From Halorubrum sp. DM2 (GTDB lineage: Archaea; Halobacteriota; Halobacteria; Halobacteriales; Haloferacaceae), in assembly GCF_901686465.1 (NCBI RefSeq), contig NZ_LR594487.1, positions 3,113,773-3,177,772 on the forward strand: a stretch of 64,000 nucleotides of DNA, in the 5' to 3' direction. The position numbers were made by a program, and so were the translations under genes. Positions 55,879 to 64,000 of the stretch are shown piece by piece (position 1 is the first letter of the stretch; each line of letters opens with the position of its first letter). The notes below the pieces were generated by a model, which saw only the letters and a list, made by a program, of their open reading frames with translations, searched no databases and had not been told where the DNA came from.

Positions 55879-56523
55879 TCACGGCCCGAGCGCGGCGATA
55901 TCCGCGCCGACGGCGGCGCGGGCGTCCGCCGGGTTCGGATCGCTGTCGGCCAAGTGCGTCCACTCGCACGCGGGCAGCGCCGCGAGGCGCTCGCGGATTG
56001 CCGGCCTGTAGCGTGCCGCCGCGGCGAATCCCTCCGCGTCGCCCCAGACGTCGTCGATGACGGTCCGCGAGTCGATCCGGACCTCGACGGTCGCCGGCTC
56101 GTACCGTGCCGTCAGCGCTTCGAGGCCGAGATGGAGGGCCGCGTACTCCGCGGTGTTGTTCTCCGAGCGCGCGCCGACCGGTCGACCGAGCCGGACGCTC
56201 GGTCCGTCCGCGACCCGGAGCACCGCGCCCGCGCCGGCCGGTCCGGGGTTTCCCCGCGAGCTCCCGTCGACGTAGAGAACGACCTCGTCGTCGGCCGATC
56301 TCGGCCGGCGCTCCGCCGCCGCGGACGGATCGGTGGCGAGCACCTCCTCGGCGGCGCTTCGGATCTCCCCGTCGGTGGTCCCCGGGTCGAACAGTCCGCC
56401 GTATCCGGGGACGGCACCGTCGATGGCGGCTATCGCGGGACCGATCTCGTAGTCGTACCGCGCGAGGACCTCGTCGACGCGGGCGGCGAGCGGGGAGAGC
56501 GTGCCCGTGGGGAGTCGGTCCAC
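55879..56523 (-). CDS. rnhA: ribonuclease HI
   Basis: 214 residues. The catalytic domain has VVLYVDGSSRGNPGPAGAGA (first Asp, about residue 82), SENNTAEYAALHLGLEALTA (Glu) and VEVRIDSRTVIDDVWG (Asp), with a final Asp in LADSDPNPADARAAV. The first 70 residues are a helical extension typical of archaeal RNase HI. It removes RNA from RNA-DNA hybrids. GTG 56521-56523 start. Convergent with the isomerase gene. Confidence 0.92.
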   Translation of the reverse strand: MDRLPTGTLSPLAARVDEVLARYDYEIGPAIAAIDGAVPGYGGLFDPGTTDGEIRSAAEEVLATDPSAAAERRPRSADDEVVLYVDGSSRGNPGPAGAGAVLRVADGPSVRLGRPVGARSENNTAEYAALHLGLEALTARYEPATVEVRIDSRTVIDDVWGDAEGFAAAARYRPAIRERLAALPACEWTHLADSDPNPADARAAVGADIAALGP

Positions 56524-56735
56524 GCTACGGCCCGGCCGGACATCGGGTTCCGTGCCTGTTCATCACTCTCAACAGGGGTAGCAGGCACAAAAAGCCGATG
56601 GCGGCAACGCGCCGCGGCGAGGAGGCGGCCGCGAGAGGGAGGTCACGAGAGGACGGCCGTGAGAAGGGCGATCGCGATCGGAGACGCCGACGCCCAGCCA
56701 GAACCGTCTTTTCGATGGCCGGCGAACGGCGGGAC

Positions 56736-58079
56736 ATGTTCGGAACAAGCGGCGTCCGCGGCCCGGTCGGCGACGAGATCACGGCCGGCCTCGCGCTCGA
56801 CGTCGGGCGCGCGCTCGCGACCGACGGCGCGGAGACGGTCGTGATCGGGCGCGACGCCCGCGACAGCGGCGCGATGCTCGTGCGTGCGCTCCTCGCGGGG
56901 CTCACCGAATGCGGGGCCGACGCGGTCGACGTCGGCGTCGAGGCGACGCCCACGGTGGCCCGCGCCGTCGCCCGCGAGGGCGCGGACGCCGGCGTCGTCG
57001 TCACCGCCTCGCACAACCCTGCGCCCGACAACGGGATCAAGCTCTGGACGGCGTCCGGGCGGGCGTTCGACGAGGAGCGCAACGATCGGATCACCGAGAT
57101 CGTCGAGGCGGCGGCGTTCGACTTCGCCGACCACGACGGGATCGGCACGGTCGAAGAGCGCGACGTGGTCGCGGGCGGCGACGCCCGACGCGCTCACGAG
57201 CGCGCGCTCCGCGAGGCCGTCTCGCTCCCGGACGACCTGTCCGTCGTCGTCGACCTCGGGAACGGGGTCGGTCGCGTGACCGCCGACGCGCTCCACGCGG
57301 CCGGCTGCGACGTGGAGACGCTCAACGCCCAACGCGACGGGCGCTTTCCCGGGCGGCCGAGCGAGCCGACGGCCGAGAACTGCGGGACCGCCTGCGAGGT
57401 CGTCGCGGCGACCGACGCCGACCTCGGCGTCGTCCACGACGGCGACGCCGACCGGCTGATGGCGATCGACGAGCGCGGGCGGTTCGTCGCCGGCGACGCG
57501 CTGCTCGCGCTGTTCGCGCGACGCGAGGCGGGGCCGGGCGACCGCGTGGCGGTCCCGGTGGACACGAGCCTCCTCGTCGCCGACGCGCTCGCGGCGGTCG
57601 ACGCCGAGGTGACCTACACGCCCGTGGGCGACGCGTACGTCGCCGCGGAGACGACGAAGCCCGACGTGGTGTTCGGCGGCGAGCCCAGCGGGGCGTGGAT
57701 CTGGCCGGCACAGACGCGGTGTCCGGACGGTCCTCTCGCCGCCTGTACCCTGGCCGCGCTGGTGGGCGCGGAGGGATCGCTCGCTGCGATGGTCGACGAC
57801 CTCCCCGCGTATCCGATCCGGCGGGACTCGGTGCGCACCGAGGCGAAGCGGGTGATCGTCGAGCGCGTCGGCGAGATCGCGGCCGCCGAGTACGACGACG
57901 TCTCGACGCTCGACGGGATCCGCGTGGAGACCGACGCGGGCTGGTTCCTCGTGCGCGCGAGCGGCACCGAGCCGCTGGTGCGGATCACCGCCGAAGCGCG
58001 CGACGAGGCTGACGCCGCCGCGCTGTTCGAGACGGCCCGCGACCTCGTCGACCGGGCCGCCGCGGATCGCGGGCAGTAG
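56736..58079 (+). CDS. glmM: phosphoglucosamine mutase
   Basis: 447 residues. MFGTSGVRGPVGDEITAGLA at the N-terminus, catalytic phosphoserine loop VVVTASHNPAPDNGIKLW (about residue 95), metal loop GVVHDGDADRLMAID (about residue 232), sugar loop VVFGGEPSGAWIW (about residue 312) and phosphate-binding RASGTEPLVRITAEA near the end. Converts glucosamine-6-P to glucosamine-1-P; some haloarchaeal members also act on other hexoses. ATG 56736 fits CTTTTC at about -28; 56715 would add seven residues. Confidence 0.93.
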   Translation: MFGTSGVRGPVGDEITAGLALDVGRALATDGAETVVIGRDARDSGAMLVRALLAGLTECGADAVDVGVEATPTVARAVAREGADAGVVVTASHNPAPDNGIKLWTASGRAFDEERNDRITEIVEAAAFDFADHDGIGTVEERDVVAGGDARRAHERALREAVSLPDDLSVVVDLGNGVGRVTADALHAAGCDVETLNAQRDGRFPGRPSEPTAENCGTACEVVAATDADLGVVHDGDADRLMAIDERGRFVAGDALLALFARREAGPGDRVAVPVDTSLLVADALAAVDAEVTYTPVGDAYVAAETTKPDVVFGGEPSGAWIWPAQTRCPDGPLAACTLAALVGAEGSLAAMVDDLPAYPIRRDSVRTEAKRVIVERVGEIAAAEYDDVSTLDGIRVETDAGWFLVRASGTEPLVRITAEARDEADAAALFETARDLVDRAAADRGQ

Positions 58080-58180
58080 GTCTCGACCGCGGTGGGCGAC
58101 CACCCCCGGTCTCGACCGTAATCGGCAGGTCTCGCCACCGACCGCAGCGGCTAAACCCCGGCCCGTCGTCGATGCCCCAC

Positions 58181-59404
58181 ATGTACGGAGTCGTGCTCGC
58201 GGCCGGCCGCGGGACCCGGATGCGACCGCTGACGGACCGCCGCCCGAAACCGCTCCTGCCGGTCGGGAACCGCTCGCTGCTCGAACAGGTGTTCGAGGCC
58301 GCCCGCGAAGTCGTCGACGAGTTCGTCGTCGTGACGGGGTACCGCGGCGACGCGATCCGCGAGTCGATCGGTGAGTCGTATCGCGACCGTCCGGTCCACT
58401 ACGTCGAGCAGGCCGAGGCGCTGGGGACCGCCCACGCCGTGGCGCAGGCCGAGCCGGTCGTCGACGACGACTTCCTCGTACTCAACGGCGACGTGGTCGT
58501 GGACGCGTCGCTCCCCCGTGCGCTCGCAGCGGCGGGTGCGCCGGCGATCGCCGCCACCGAGGTCGAGGACCCGCGGGCGTACGGCGTGCTCTCGACCGCG
58601 GCCGACGGGTCGCTCGCGGACATCGTCGAGAAGCCCGACGACCCGCCGACGAACCTCGCGAACGTCGGCTGTTACGCGTTCGAGCCGGAAGTGTTCGAGT
58701 ACATCGACCGGACACCCGAAAGCGAGCGCGGTGAGTACGAGATCACGACGACGATCGACCTCCTGCTCGGCGACGGTCGACGGATCGACGTGGCCCGCTA
58801 CGACGGCACGTGGCTCGACGTCGGCCGTCCGTGGGAGCTCTTGGAAGCGAACGAGCTGGCGCTCGCGGAGTTGGACGCGGGTGACGGCGCGACGGGCGCG
58901 ACGGACGCGATCGCCGGCACCGTCGAGGAGGGCGTCCATCTCCACGGGCCCGTCGTCGTCGAGGACGGCGCTCGACTCCGGTCCGGCGTCTACGTCGAAG
59001 GCCCGGCGCTGATCCGCGAGGGGGCCGACGTGGGACCGAACGCCTACATTCGCGGGTCGACCGTGGTGGGCCCGGGCGTCCACGTCGGCCACTCGGTCGA
59101 GGTGAAGAACTCGGTGCTCATGGCCGACGCGTCGGTGGGCCACCTCTCGTACGTCGGCGATTCGGTGGTGGGCCGCGGCGTCAACTTCGGCGCGGGAACG
59201 AACGTCGCCAACCTCAGACACGACGACGAGAACGTGCGCCTGACGGTCAAAGGCGAGCGCGTCGACACCGGTCGGCGAAAGCTCGGCGTGATCGCCGGCG
59301 ACGGCGCGAAGACCGGTATCAACACCTCGCTGAACGCCGGCGTCAAGCTCGGTGCCGGCGAGACAACAGGTCCCGGAGAGGTCCTGACGCGCGACCGGAC
59401 GTGA
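58181..59404 (+). CDS. glmU: bifunctional sugar-1-phosphate nucleotidyltransferase/acetyltransferase (GlmU-like)
   Basis: 407 residues. Pyrophosphorylase domain: YGVVLAAGRGTRMRPLTDRR and PKPLLPVGNRSLLEQVFEA, then DFLVLNGDVVVDASLPRALA and VEKPDDPPTNLANVGCYAFE. From about residue 245 hexapeptide repeats form a left-handed beta-helix (VHLHGPVVVEDGARLRSGVY; VGPGVHVGHSVEVKNSVLM) ending GDGAKTGINTSLNAGVKLGA. It acetylates GlcN-1-P and transfers UMP, completing UDP-GlcNAc. ATG 58181 is preferred over 58172 because CTAAAC sits at -30. 101 nt after glmM, same strand. Confidence 0.92.
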   Translation: MYGVVLAAGRGTRMRPLTDRRPKPLLPVGNRSLLEQVFEAAREVVDEFVVVTGYRGDAIRESIGESYRDRPVHYVEQAEALGTAHAVAQAEPVVDDDFLVLNGDVVVDASLPRALAAAGAPAIAATEVEDPRAYGVLSTAADGSLADIVEKPDDPPTNLANVGCYAFEPEVFEYIDRTPESERGEYEITTTIDLLLGDGRRIDVARYDGTWLDVGRPWELLEANELALAELDAGDGATGATDAIAGTVEEGVHLHGPVVVEDGARLRSGVYVEGPALIREGADVGPNAYIRGSTVVGPGVHVGHSVEVKNSVLMADASVGHLSYVGDSVVGRGVNFGAGTNVANLRHDDENVRLTVKGERVDTGRRKLGVIAGDGAKTGINTSLNAGVKLGAGETTGPGEVLTRDRT

Positions 59405-59506
59405 GGAGACCGAGCCGGCACAGTCGCGCCGTCGTCCGCAGCTGAGATCGCTCCGCGGAACGACCACCTCCCCGTCGTGAACCGTGCGCCGATCTCGACG
59501 AACCAG

Positions 59507-60811
59507 CTACCAGGTCAATCCCTCGTAGGTGATCCCGTCCCGCCGCTCGACGATCCGTCTCCCCTCGACGACGACGGGGTTCGCCATCGCGTCGAACTCC
59601 TCGTCGAGCGCGGCGAACTCGTCCCAGTCGGTGACGACGACCGCCCCGTCGGCGTCGTCGAGCGCGGCCGCGGCCGAGTCGGCGTACTCGACATCATCGA
59701 GGTACGCCTTCGCGTTTTCCGTCGCGACCGGGTCGTAGGCGGTCACCGTCGCGCCGCGTTCTTGAAGCCCTTCGACGACGGGAATCGCCCGGGAGTTACG
59801 CACGTCGTCGGTTCCGGGTTTGAACGCGAGTCCGAGGACGGTCACGCGAGCGCCGGCTAAATCGAGGTGTCCCGCGAGGAGGTCGACCAGCCGACCCGGT
59901 TGACGGTCGTTGAGGTCGACCGCGGCGTTCAACACCGGGGGTTCGTACCCCTGCTCTTCCGCGGCTGCGATGATCGCGGCGACGTCTTTCGGGAAACACG
60001 AGCCGCCCCACCCCACGCCGCTCCGGAGGAACTGCTCGCCGATGCGGTCGTCGAGACCGATCGCGTCCGCGACCTCGTAGGAGTCGATGCCGAACTCCTT
60101 GCAGATGTTCCCGATGTCGTTGATGAGGCTGATCTTCGCCGCGAGGAAGCCGTTGTTGGCGTACTTGATCATCTCGGCGGTGCGCGTGTCCGTCTCGACG
60201 ACCGGCGCGTCGGCCCGGTCGACGAGCGGGTCGAACACGTCGCGCATGTCGGAGAGTGCCCGCTCGTCGTCGGCACCGAGGACGACCTTGTCGGGGTTCA
60301 GAAAGTCGTCGACGGCGGTCCCCTCGCGCAGGAACTCCGGGTTCATCCCGACGCCGAACGCCTCGCCCGCGGTCTCGTCGCTCGCGTCTTCGAGGATGGG
60401 CGTGATAGTGTCCTCCGTAGAGCCGGGGACGACCGTACTCTTGACGACGACGGTGTGCCAGTCCGACTTCTCCGCGAGCGTTTCGCCGAGCTGGGTCGCG
60501 CCCGCCTCCATGATCGAGAGATCGATGCTGCCGTCGTCGTTCTGCGGCGTCGGCAGACAGAGGAACGTCACCTCGGTGTCGTGGACGGCCTCGTAGTCGG
60601 TGGTCGCTCTGAGGCGACCGGTGCCCTCGGGGCCGGCGTGGGCGGCGATGAGTTCGTCGAGGCCCGCTTCGTGGATGGGCGCGTCGCCGTCGTTGATCGT
60701 CTCGACGATAGACTCGTCGATGTCGACGTTGACGACCTCGTGGCCGAGATCGGCGAAACAGGCTGCGATGGTGGTACCGACATAGCCGCTTCCGATGATT
60801 GAAAGACGCAT
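59507..60811 (-). CDS. aglM: UDP-glucose 6-dehydrogenase (AglM-like)
   Basis: 434 residues: [20 protein letters not shown] (NAD loop), [60 protein letters not shown], the catalytic Cys in [20 protein letters not shown] (about residue 260) and [20 protein letters not shown]. Makes UDP-glucuronate, which haloarchaea use in N-glycosylation. It is distinct from the HexNAc dehydrogenase at 19686. Convergent with glmU. Confidence 0.94.
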   Translation of the reverse strand: MRLSIIGSGYVGTTIAACFADLGHEVVNVDIDESIVETINDGDAPIHEAGLDELIAAHAGPEGTGRLRATTDYEAVHDTEVTFLCLPTPQNDDGSIDLSIMEAGATQLGETLAEKSDWHTVVVKSTVVPGSTEDTITPILEDASDETAGEAFGVGMNPEFLREGTAVDDFLNPDKVVLGADDERALSDMRDVFDPLVDRADAPVVETDTRTAEMIKYANNGFLAAKISLINDIGNICKEFGIDSYEVADAIGLDDRIGEQFLRSGVGWGGSCFPKDVAAIIAAAEEQGYEPPVLNAAVDLNDRQPGRLVDLLAGHLDLAGARVTVLGLAFKPGTDDVRNSRAIPVVEGLQERGATVTAYDPVATENAKAYLDDVEYADSAAAALDDADGAVVVTDWDEFAALDEEFDAMANPVVVEGRRIVERRDGITYEGLTW

Positions 60812-61163
60812 TCTGGGTGGCCGTTCGCGGGACCGGCACAAGAAACGTCTGGTCGGGTTTCGCCGTTTCGAGAGAATGGAGTTCGTCGCGATTCGGGGTT
60901 TCCCTGCGAGTCTGCGACGTCTTAGTCCGCGTCGTCTGCCCCTTCTTCGATCTCAGTTCCTACTGTATCATTGAGCCGGTCCGAAGCCTTGTATCCGACC
61001 TTATTCAATGTTAGAATTAGATCTTAGTGGGAATAACTGCCACCTCCGCTGAATAAATTTACTTTTGGAACATGATTTAATCCCTATCTAATATAATGAT
61101 ATAGATCACGTTATCCGGAAGCATTTTAACATCATTTCTCGTAATATCCATTATATTCACAAG
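60812..61163. other. divergent intergenic region and composition boundary
   Basis: 350 nt. GC drops sharply from about 60950 onward, with strings such as aataaatttacttttgg and ctaatataatgatatagatc. Several TATA-like boxes are possible for the gene at 61164. No gene seen. Confidence 0.6.
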
Positions 61164-62261
61164 ATGACTGGTTCGAATCGGCAAATTGTGCTACTCGGCG
61201 ATTATGACTACGACTACCCCCGTGAGAAACTACTGCGACGCGGATTCGAAAGTGCAGATGTAACTATTCACGAATGTCGATTTAGCGAGACCTCACACTT
61301 CATCGGGATTTGGAAGCTTATCCTTCTACCGTTGTTTTTATTTCGAATCCACCGACGTATGTGCGAGATTCGTGGATCGAACGTAGAGATTGATGCTCTT
61401 GTATTAACGAAATTTAATCCCTTACTCCTCCCAACTGCCGCGTATTACGCATGGCGTCTCGACTGTCGGCTCGTCTACGATCTATTTGTTTCCTTGTATC
61501 GGACCGCAGAACTGAGAGACGTTCATCCCTCAATCGTTCGTGGCTTAGCACTCCTCGAAGGGATGGTTCTTCGACTACCAGATGATCTCCTTGTAGGTAC
61601 AGATCAGTTCATCGATCTCTACAGTGAAATGTACGGACTTCCAAAAGAGCGATTTGTCCGGCTCCCCCCTGGCGCTGACGAGGACTGGTTCTATCCGCGC
61701 GAAGAGGTTGACAAACGCGACACATTCACTATTCTCTATTGGGGGAATTTCCTACCTCATCATGGTGTCGGCACAATACTTGGAGCTGCTGTTGAACTCC
61801 GTAAGAAGCCATACGAATTTGTATTCTTGGGTAGCGGGCCGGAACAAGAGCGATATCAACAGATGGCCAACGAACTTGCCCTCTCAAACGTCCGTTTCGA
61901 AGGGTTTGTTTCACGCGAAAAGCAGCAGGAGTGGATCGCATCCTCTCACGTCTGCCTTGGTATTTTTGCGGACGATCCCCGGTCGCTGGCGAGTATTACA
62001 AATAAGGTTAGTGAGGCAGTCGCCTCGAAAAAGGCGGTCGTTACTGAACAATCGCCGGCCATCGATAAGTGGTTCAAACACGGCGAAAGTATCTATACTG
62101 TTCCACCGGACAATCCAGTTGGATTGGCTGACGCGATACAGACGCTCGCCACAGAACGGGATCGCATAGAACGACTCGAAGCGGGTGGCTACCGCGTGTA
62201 TCAACAGGAGTTCGATGTGACAAGTATCGGAGAAATATTAGAGGACCAGTTGTTCTCCTAG
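61164..62261 (+). CDS. family 4 glycosyltransferase, low-GC
   Basis: 365 residues. GT-B: QIVLLGDYDYDYPREKLLRR, DALVLTKFNPLLLPTAAYYA, VRLPPGADEDWFYPREEVDK, TILYWGNFLPHHGVGTILGA (donor-domain start) and PRSLASITNKVSEAVASKKA (donor-binding region). A hydrophobic segment IWKLILLPLFLFRI (about residue 52) may sit at the membrane. Codon use favours A/T at third positions, unlike neighbours to the left, indicating recent acquisition. Starts a block with two epimerase genes. Confidence 0.85.
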   Translation: MTGSNRQIVLLGDYDYDYPREKLLRRGFESADVTIHECRFSETSHFIGIWKLILLPLFLFRIHRRMCEIRGSNVEIDALVLTKFNPLLLPTAAYYAWRLDCRLVYDLFVSLYRTAELRDVHPSIVRGLALLEGMVLRLPDDLLVGTDQFIDLYSEMYGLPKERFVRLPPGADEDWFYPREEVDKRDTFTILYWGNFLPHHGVGTILGAAVELRKKPYEFVFLGSGPEQERYQQMANELALSNVRFEGFVSREKQQEWIASSHVCLGIFADDPRSLASITNKVSEAVASKKAVVTEQSPAIDKWFKHGESIYTVPPDNPVGLADAIQTLATERDRIERLEAGGYRVYQQEFDVTSIGEILEDQLFS

Positions 62262-62288
62262 AGCTGGTCACCTCTGTAAGTCGGAGAA

Positions 62289-62295
62289 TATATTA
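62289..62295 (+). promoter_or_regulatory. TATA box of the epimerase gene
   Basis: TATATTA at -29 to -23 relative to ATG 62318, which supports that start over 62303. Confidence 0.6.
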
Positions 62296-62317
62296 CCCCT
62301 AGTTGACGATCTGTAGT

Positions 62318-63325
62318 ATGGAGTTATCCGGATCGACAACCTTAGTCACGGGTGGTGCCGGTTTCATCGGTAGCCACCTCGTCGACCGCCTCTTGGAGGA
62401 AGACTGTAACGTCGTCGTCGCAGACGATTTTTCTCGTGGTTCACTTGAACACCTCGAGCATGTCTCAGATGAGATCGATATCGTGCCGGCCGATCTCACA
62501 ACTCGCGAAGGATGTCTGCGTGCTACTGAGGGCGTCGATCACGTCTTTCATCTTGCCGCGCGAGTTGGTGGGATTCATTACATCAAACGCGAGAACGTGG
62601 GGGGACTAACGCCTAGTGTACTGATGAATCAGCACATGCTAGAGGCCTCACGAATCAATGATGTCGATAGATTTCTCTTTGCTTCCAGTGCGTGTATATA
62701 CCGACAACAGCATAATGACCTAAATCGTTTCACGGAGGACCAAGCGATTCCAGCAGACCCACACAGTACCTACGGATGGGCGAAGGTACTTGGCGAAGTA
62801 GCGTGCCAAGCGTACCACGAAGACTGCGATCTCGACTGTGCGATGGTCCGCATTTTCAACGCGTATGGTCCCCGAGAGAATTTAGATCTAGACAGCGCAC
62901 ATGTCATTCCCTCGTTCATCCGCAAAGCCATCGAGTATCCTGAGCGGGACTTCGAGATGTTTGGCGATGGATCGCAAGAGCGTGGTTTCATCTACGTGAG
63001 CGACCTCGCCGAAGGGATGGTTCGAGCCATCGAGCGAAAAGCAGACGGCGAACCGATCAATCTCGGAAACGGTGAGGAGGTCGTAAGTATCATGGACCTC
63101 GCAGAACTGGTTGTCGAAATCAGCGGCAAAGATATCGAGATTCAACACGACATGGACGCACCAGAGGGTACTTACAAATACGCGGCGGACACCACAAAAA
63201 TGCAGGAAGCTCTCGACTGGACTCCCGAAGTGAGCCTTACAGAGGGGCTGGCGGAGACTTACGAGTGGGCTGCAAACGAACTTGATGCGGAGGAAGAAGC
63301 GTTCTCCGAGGTGACGGCAGAATGA
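62318..63325 (+). CDS. NAD-dependent sugar-nucleotide epimerase/dehydratase
   Basis: 335 residues, extended SDR: TLVTGGAGFIGSHLVDRLLE (NAD loop), VVVADDFSRGSLEHLEHV, HVFHLAARVGGIHYIKREN, LFASSACIYRQQHNDLNRF (Ser) and STYGWAKVLGEVACQAYHED (YxxxK), MVRIFNAYGPRENLDLDS, then GDGSQERGFIYVSDLAEGMV. Resembles GDP-mannose epimerases and related UDP-sugar epimerases; donor unknown. Codon use is intermediate to AT-rich. Overlaps the next gene by 4 nt. Confidence 0.88.
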   Translation: MELSGSTTLVTGGAGFIGSHLVDRLLEEDCNVVVADDFSRGSLEHLEHVSDEIDIVPADLTTREGCLRATEGVDHVFHLAARVGGIHYIKRENVGGLTPSVLMNQHMLEASRINDVDRFLFASSACIYRQQHNDLNRFTEDQAIPADPHSTYGWAKVLGEVACQAYHEDCDLDCAMVRIFNAYGPRENLDLDSAHVIPSFIRKAIEYPERDFEMFGDGSQERGFIYVSDLAEGMVRAIERKADGEPINLGNGEEVVSIMDLAELVVEISGKDIEIQHDMDAPEGTYKYAADTTKMQEALDWTPEVSLTEGLAETYEWAANELDAEEEAFSEVTAE

Positions 63326-64000
63326 GCTTCGAGGGCGACACCGTTCTCGTTACTGGTGGTGCGTCGTTCATTGGTAGTCACCTCGTTGAAGAACTTGTCG
63401 AGGAGGGAGCCGACGTTCGTGTTGCCGACGACCTTTCTAGTGGCGAGCGAGAGAACCTGGTAGCCGTTCAAGAAGAGGTTGAGTTCCGGGAGGGCAACCT
63501 CAAGGACCGCTCGTTCGCGAACGAAGCGACGGAAGACATCGACCGTCTCTTTCACCTTGCTGCCGATCACGGCGGCCGCGGATACATCTCGAATTATCCC
63601 GCGAACTGCGCGACGAACATGGCTCTGGACAACATCGTCTTTGAGGCTGCCGTCCAGAACGGCGTAGAGAAGATCACGTTCGCGTCGAGTGCTTGTACAT
63701 ACCCCACGGACATACAGCAGGAGCGTCAGCGCCTTCAGGAGGACATGGTGAGCTTCGACGAGCGCGGCGGCGCGTATGCCGACGAGACCTACGGTTGGGC
63801 GAAACTCATGGGGGAACGTTCGCTACAGGCGTTCCATGAACAGTACGGCGTCGATACGAGTTCTGTTCGTATTTTCACCGCCTACGGCCCTCGAGAAAAT
63901 GAGACCCACGCGATCATCGCGCTAATCGCGAAGGCGTACGCAGGCCAAAATCCGTACCAGATCTGGGGCGACGGTGAACAGACGCGGAACTTTACGTACG
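63322..64000 (+). CDS. NAD-dependent sugar-nucleotide epimerase (partial, runs off the window)
   Basis: 226 residues seen from ATG 63322, which overlaps the preceding stop (ATGA). VLVTGGASFIGSHLVEELVE has Ser where the SDR glycine motif usually has its middle Gly. Also RLFHLAADHGGRGYISNYPA, KITFASSACTYPTDIQQERQ, DETYGWAKLMGERSLQAFHE (YxxxK) and SVRIFTAYGPRENETHAIIA, with GDGEQTRNFTY at the edge. A paralog of the preceding gene, so probably two successive modifications of one sugar nucleotide or a heteromeric pair. Confidence 0.88.
   Translation, partial: MSFEGDTVLVTGGASFIGSHLVEELVEEGADVRVADDLSSGERENLVAVQEEVEFREGNLKDRSFANEATEDIDRLFHLAADHGGRGYISNYPANCATNMALDNIVFEAAVQNGVEKITFASSACTYPTDIQQERQRLQEDMVSFDERGGAYADETYGWAKLMGERSLQAFHEQYGVDTSSVRIFTAYGPRENETHAIIALIAKAYAGQNPYQIWGDGEQTRNFTY

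Noticed and set aside
1-64000. tRNA, rRNA or CRISPR array
   Set aside because: No cloverleaf-like T-arm/anticodon pattern, ribosomal RNA stretch or regularly spaced repeat array was seen on either strand by eye; the 23-bp repeat at 55698 has no spacers.

Overview
The window reads as a chromosomal segment of a haloarchaeon, most likely Halorubrum-like (genus inferred). Visible support: very high GC, strongly acidic proteins, and families largely confined to Halobacteria (HalOD1 domains, DUF7344-type winged helices, a DUF7511-like protein, a halocyanin, DUF5830, TrmB regulators). Most genes are ATGA-overlapped or have a promoter-like element about 34 nt upstream, implying leaderless transcripts.

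Layout. 1-5.2 kb: the edge of menD, a DUF5830 protein, a ring-cleaving dioxygenase/hydrolase pair resembling the quinone-detoxification pair MhqO/MhqD, a DUF2249-cupin protein and a halocyanin. 5.4-17.2 kb: glycosyltransferases, an AAC(3)-like protein, Nudix, a DUF7344 regulator, membrane proteins (DUF1616, a GT-C-like protein), a DUF354 protein and an alpha/alpha-toroid protein. 17.3-23.8 kb: a tight six-gene minus-strand operon with a UDP-GlcNAc 2-epimerase, a GT2, a UDP-HexNAc 6-dehydrogenase, a Gfo/Idh dehydrogenase, a PLP aminotransferase and a hexapeptide N-acetyltransferase. This matches the WbpA/B/E/D/I route to UDP-2,3-diacetamido-mannuronic acid. 24.2-44 kb: secreted and surface proteins (CARDB-type, PPC-like, beta-helix with C-terminal repeats, beta-helix lipoprotein, alginate-lyase-like lipoprotein), beta-propellers, an alkaline-phosphatase-superfamily enzyme, two GT2 and a Wzx-type flippase. 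44-60.8 kb: GlmS, GlmM, GlmU (UDP-GlcNAc supply), DUF7344/HalOD1/DUF7511 small regulators, two TrmB regulators, a second flippase, a sugar isomerase, RNase H and a UDP-glucose 6-dehydrogenase. 61-64 kb: an AT-richer block with a GT4 and two sugar-nucleotide epimerases, probably acquired and continuing past the window.

Together the genes can make UDP-GlcNAc, convert it to a rare diacetamido-uronic acid, assemble and flip a glycan, and export surface proteins that may process or bind it.

Two patterns are not explained by standard annotation. (1) A promoter-like element with core TAACAATG lies upstream of the central glycan and surface transcription units, at -34 in four of six exact cases; looser forms occur elsewhere. 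(2) Six very short leader ORFs end inside the start codon of the next gene (glmS, two DUF7344 genes, a GT4, a DUF1616 protein and the GT-C-like protein), and several are preceded by the same element. A third, protein-level novelty is a roughly 30-residue helical repeat at the C-termini of two adjacent secreted proteins.
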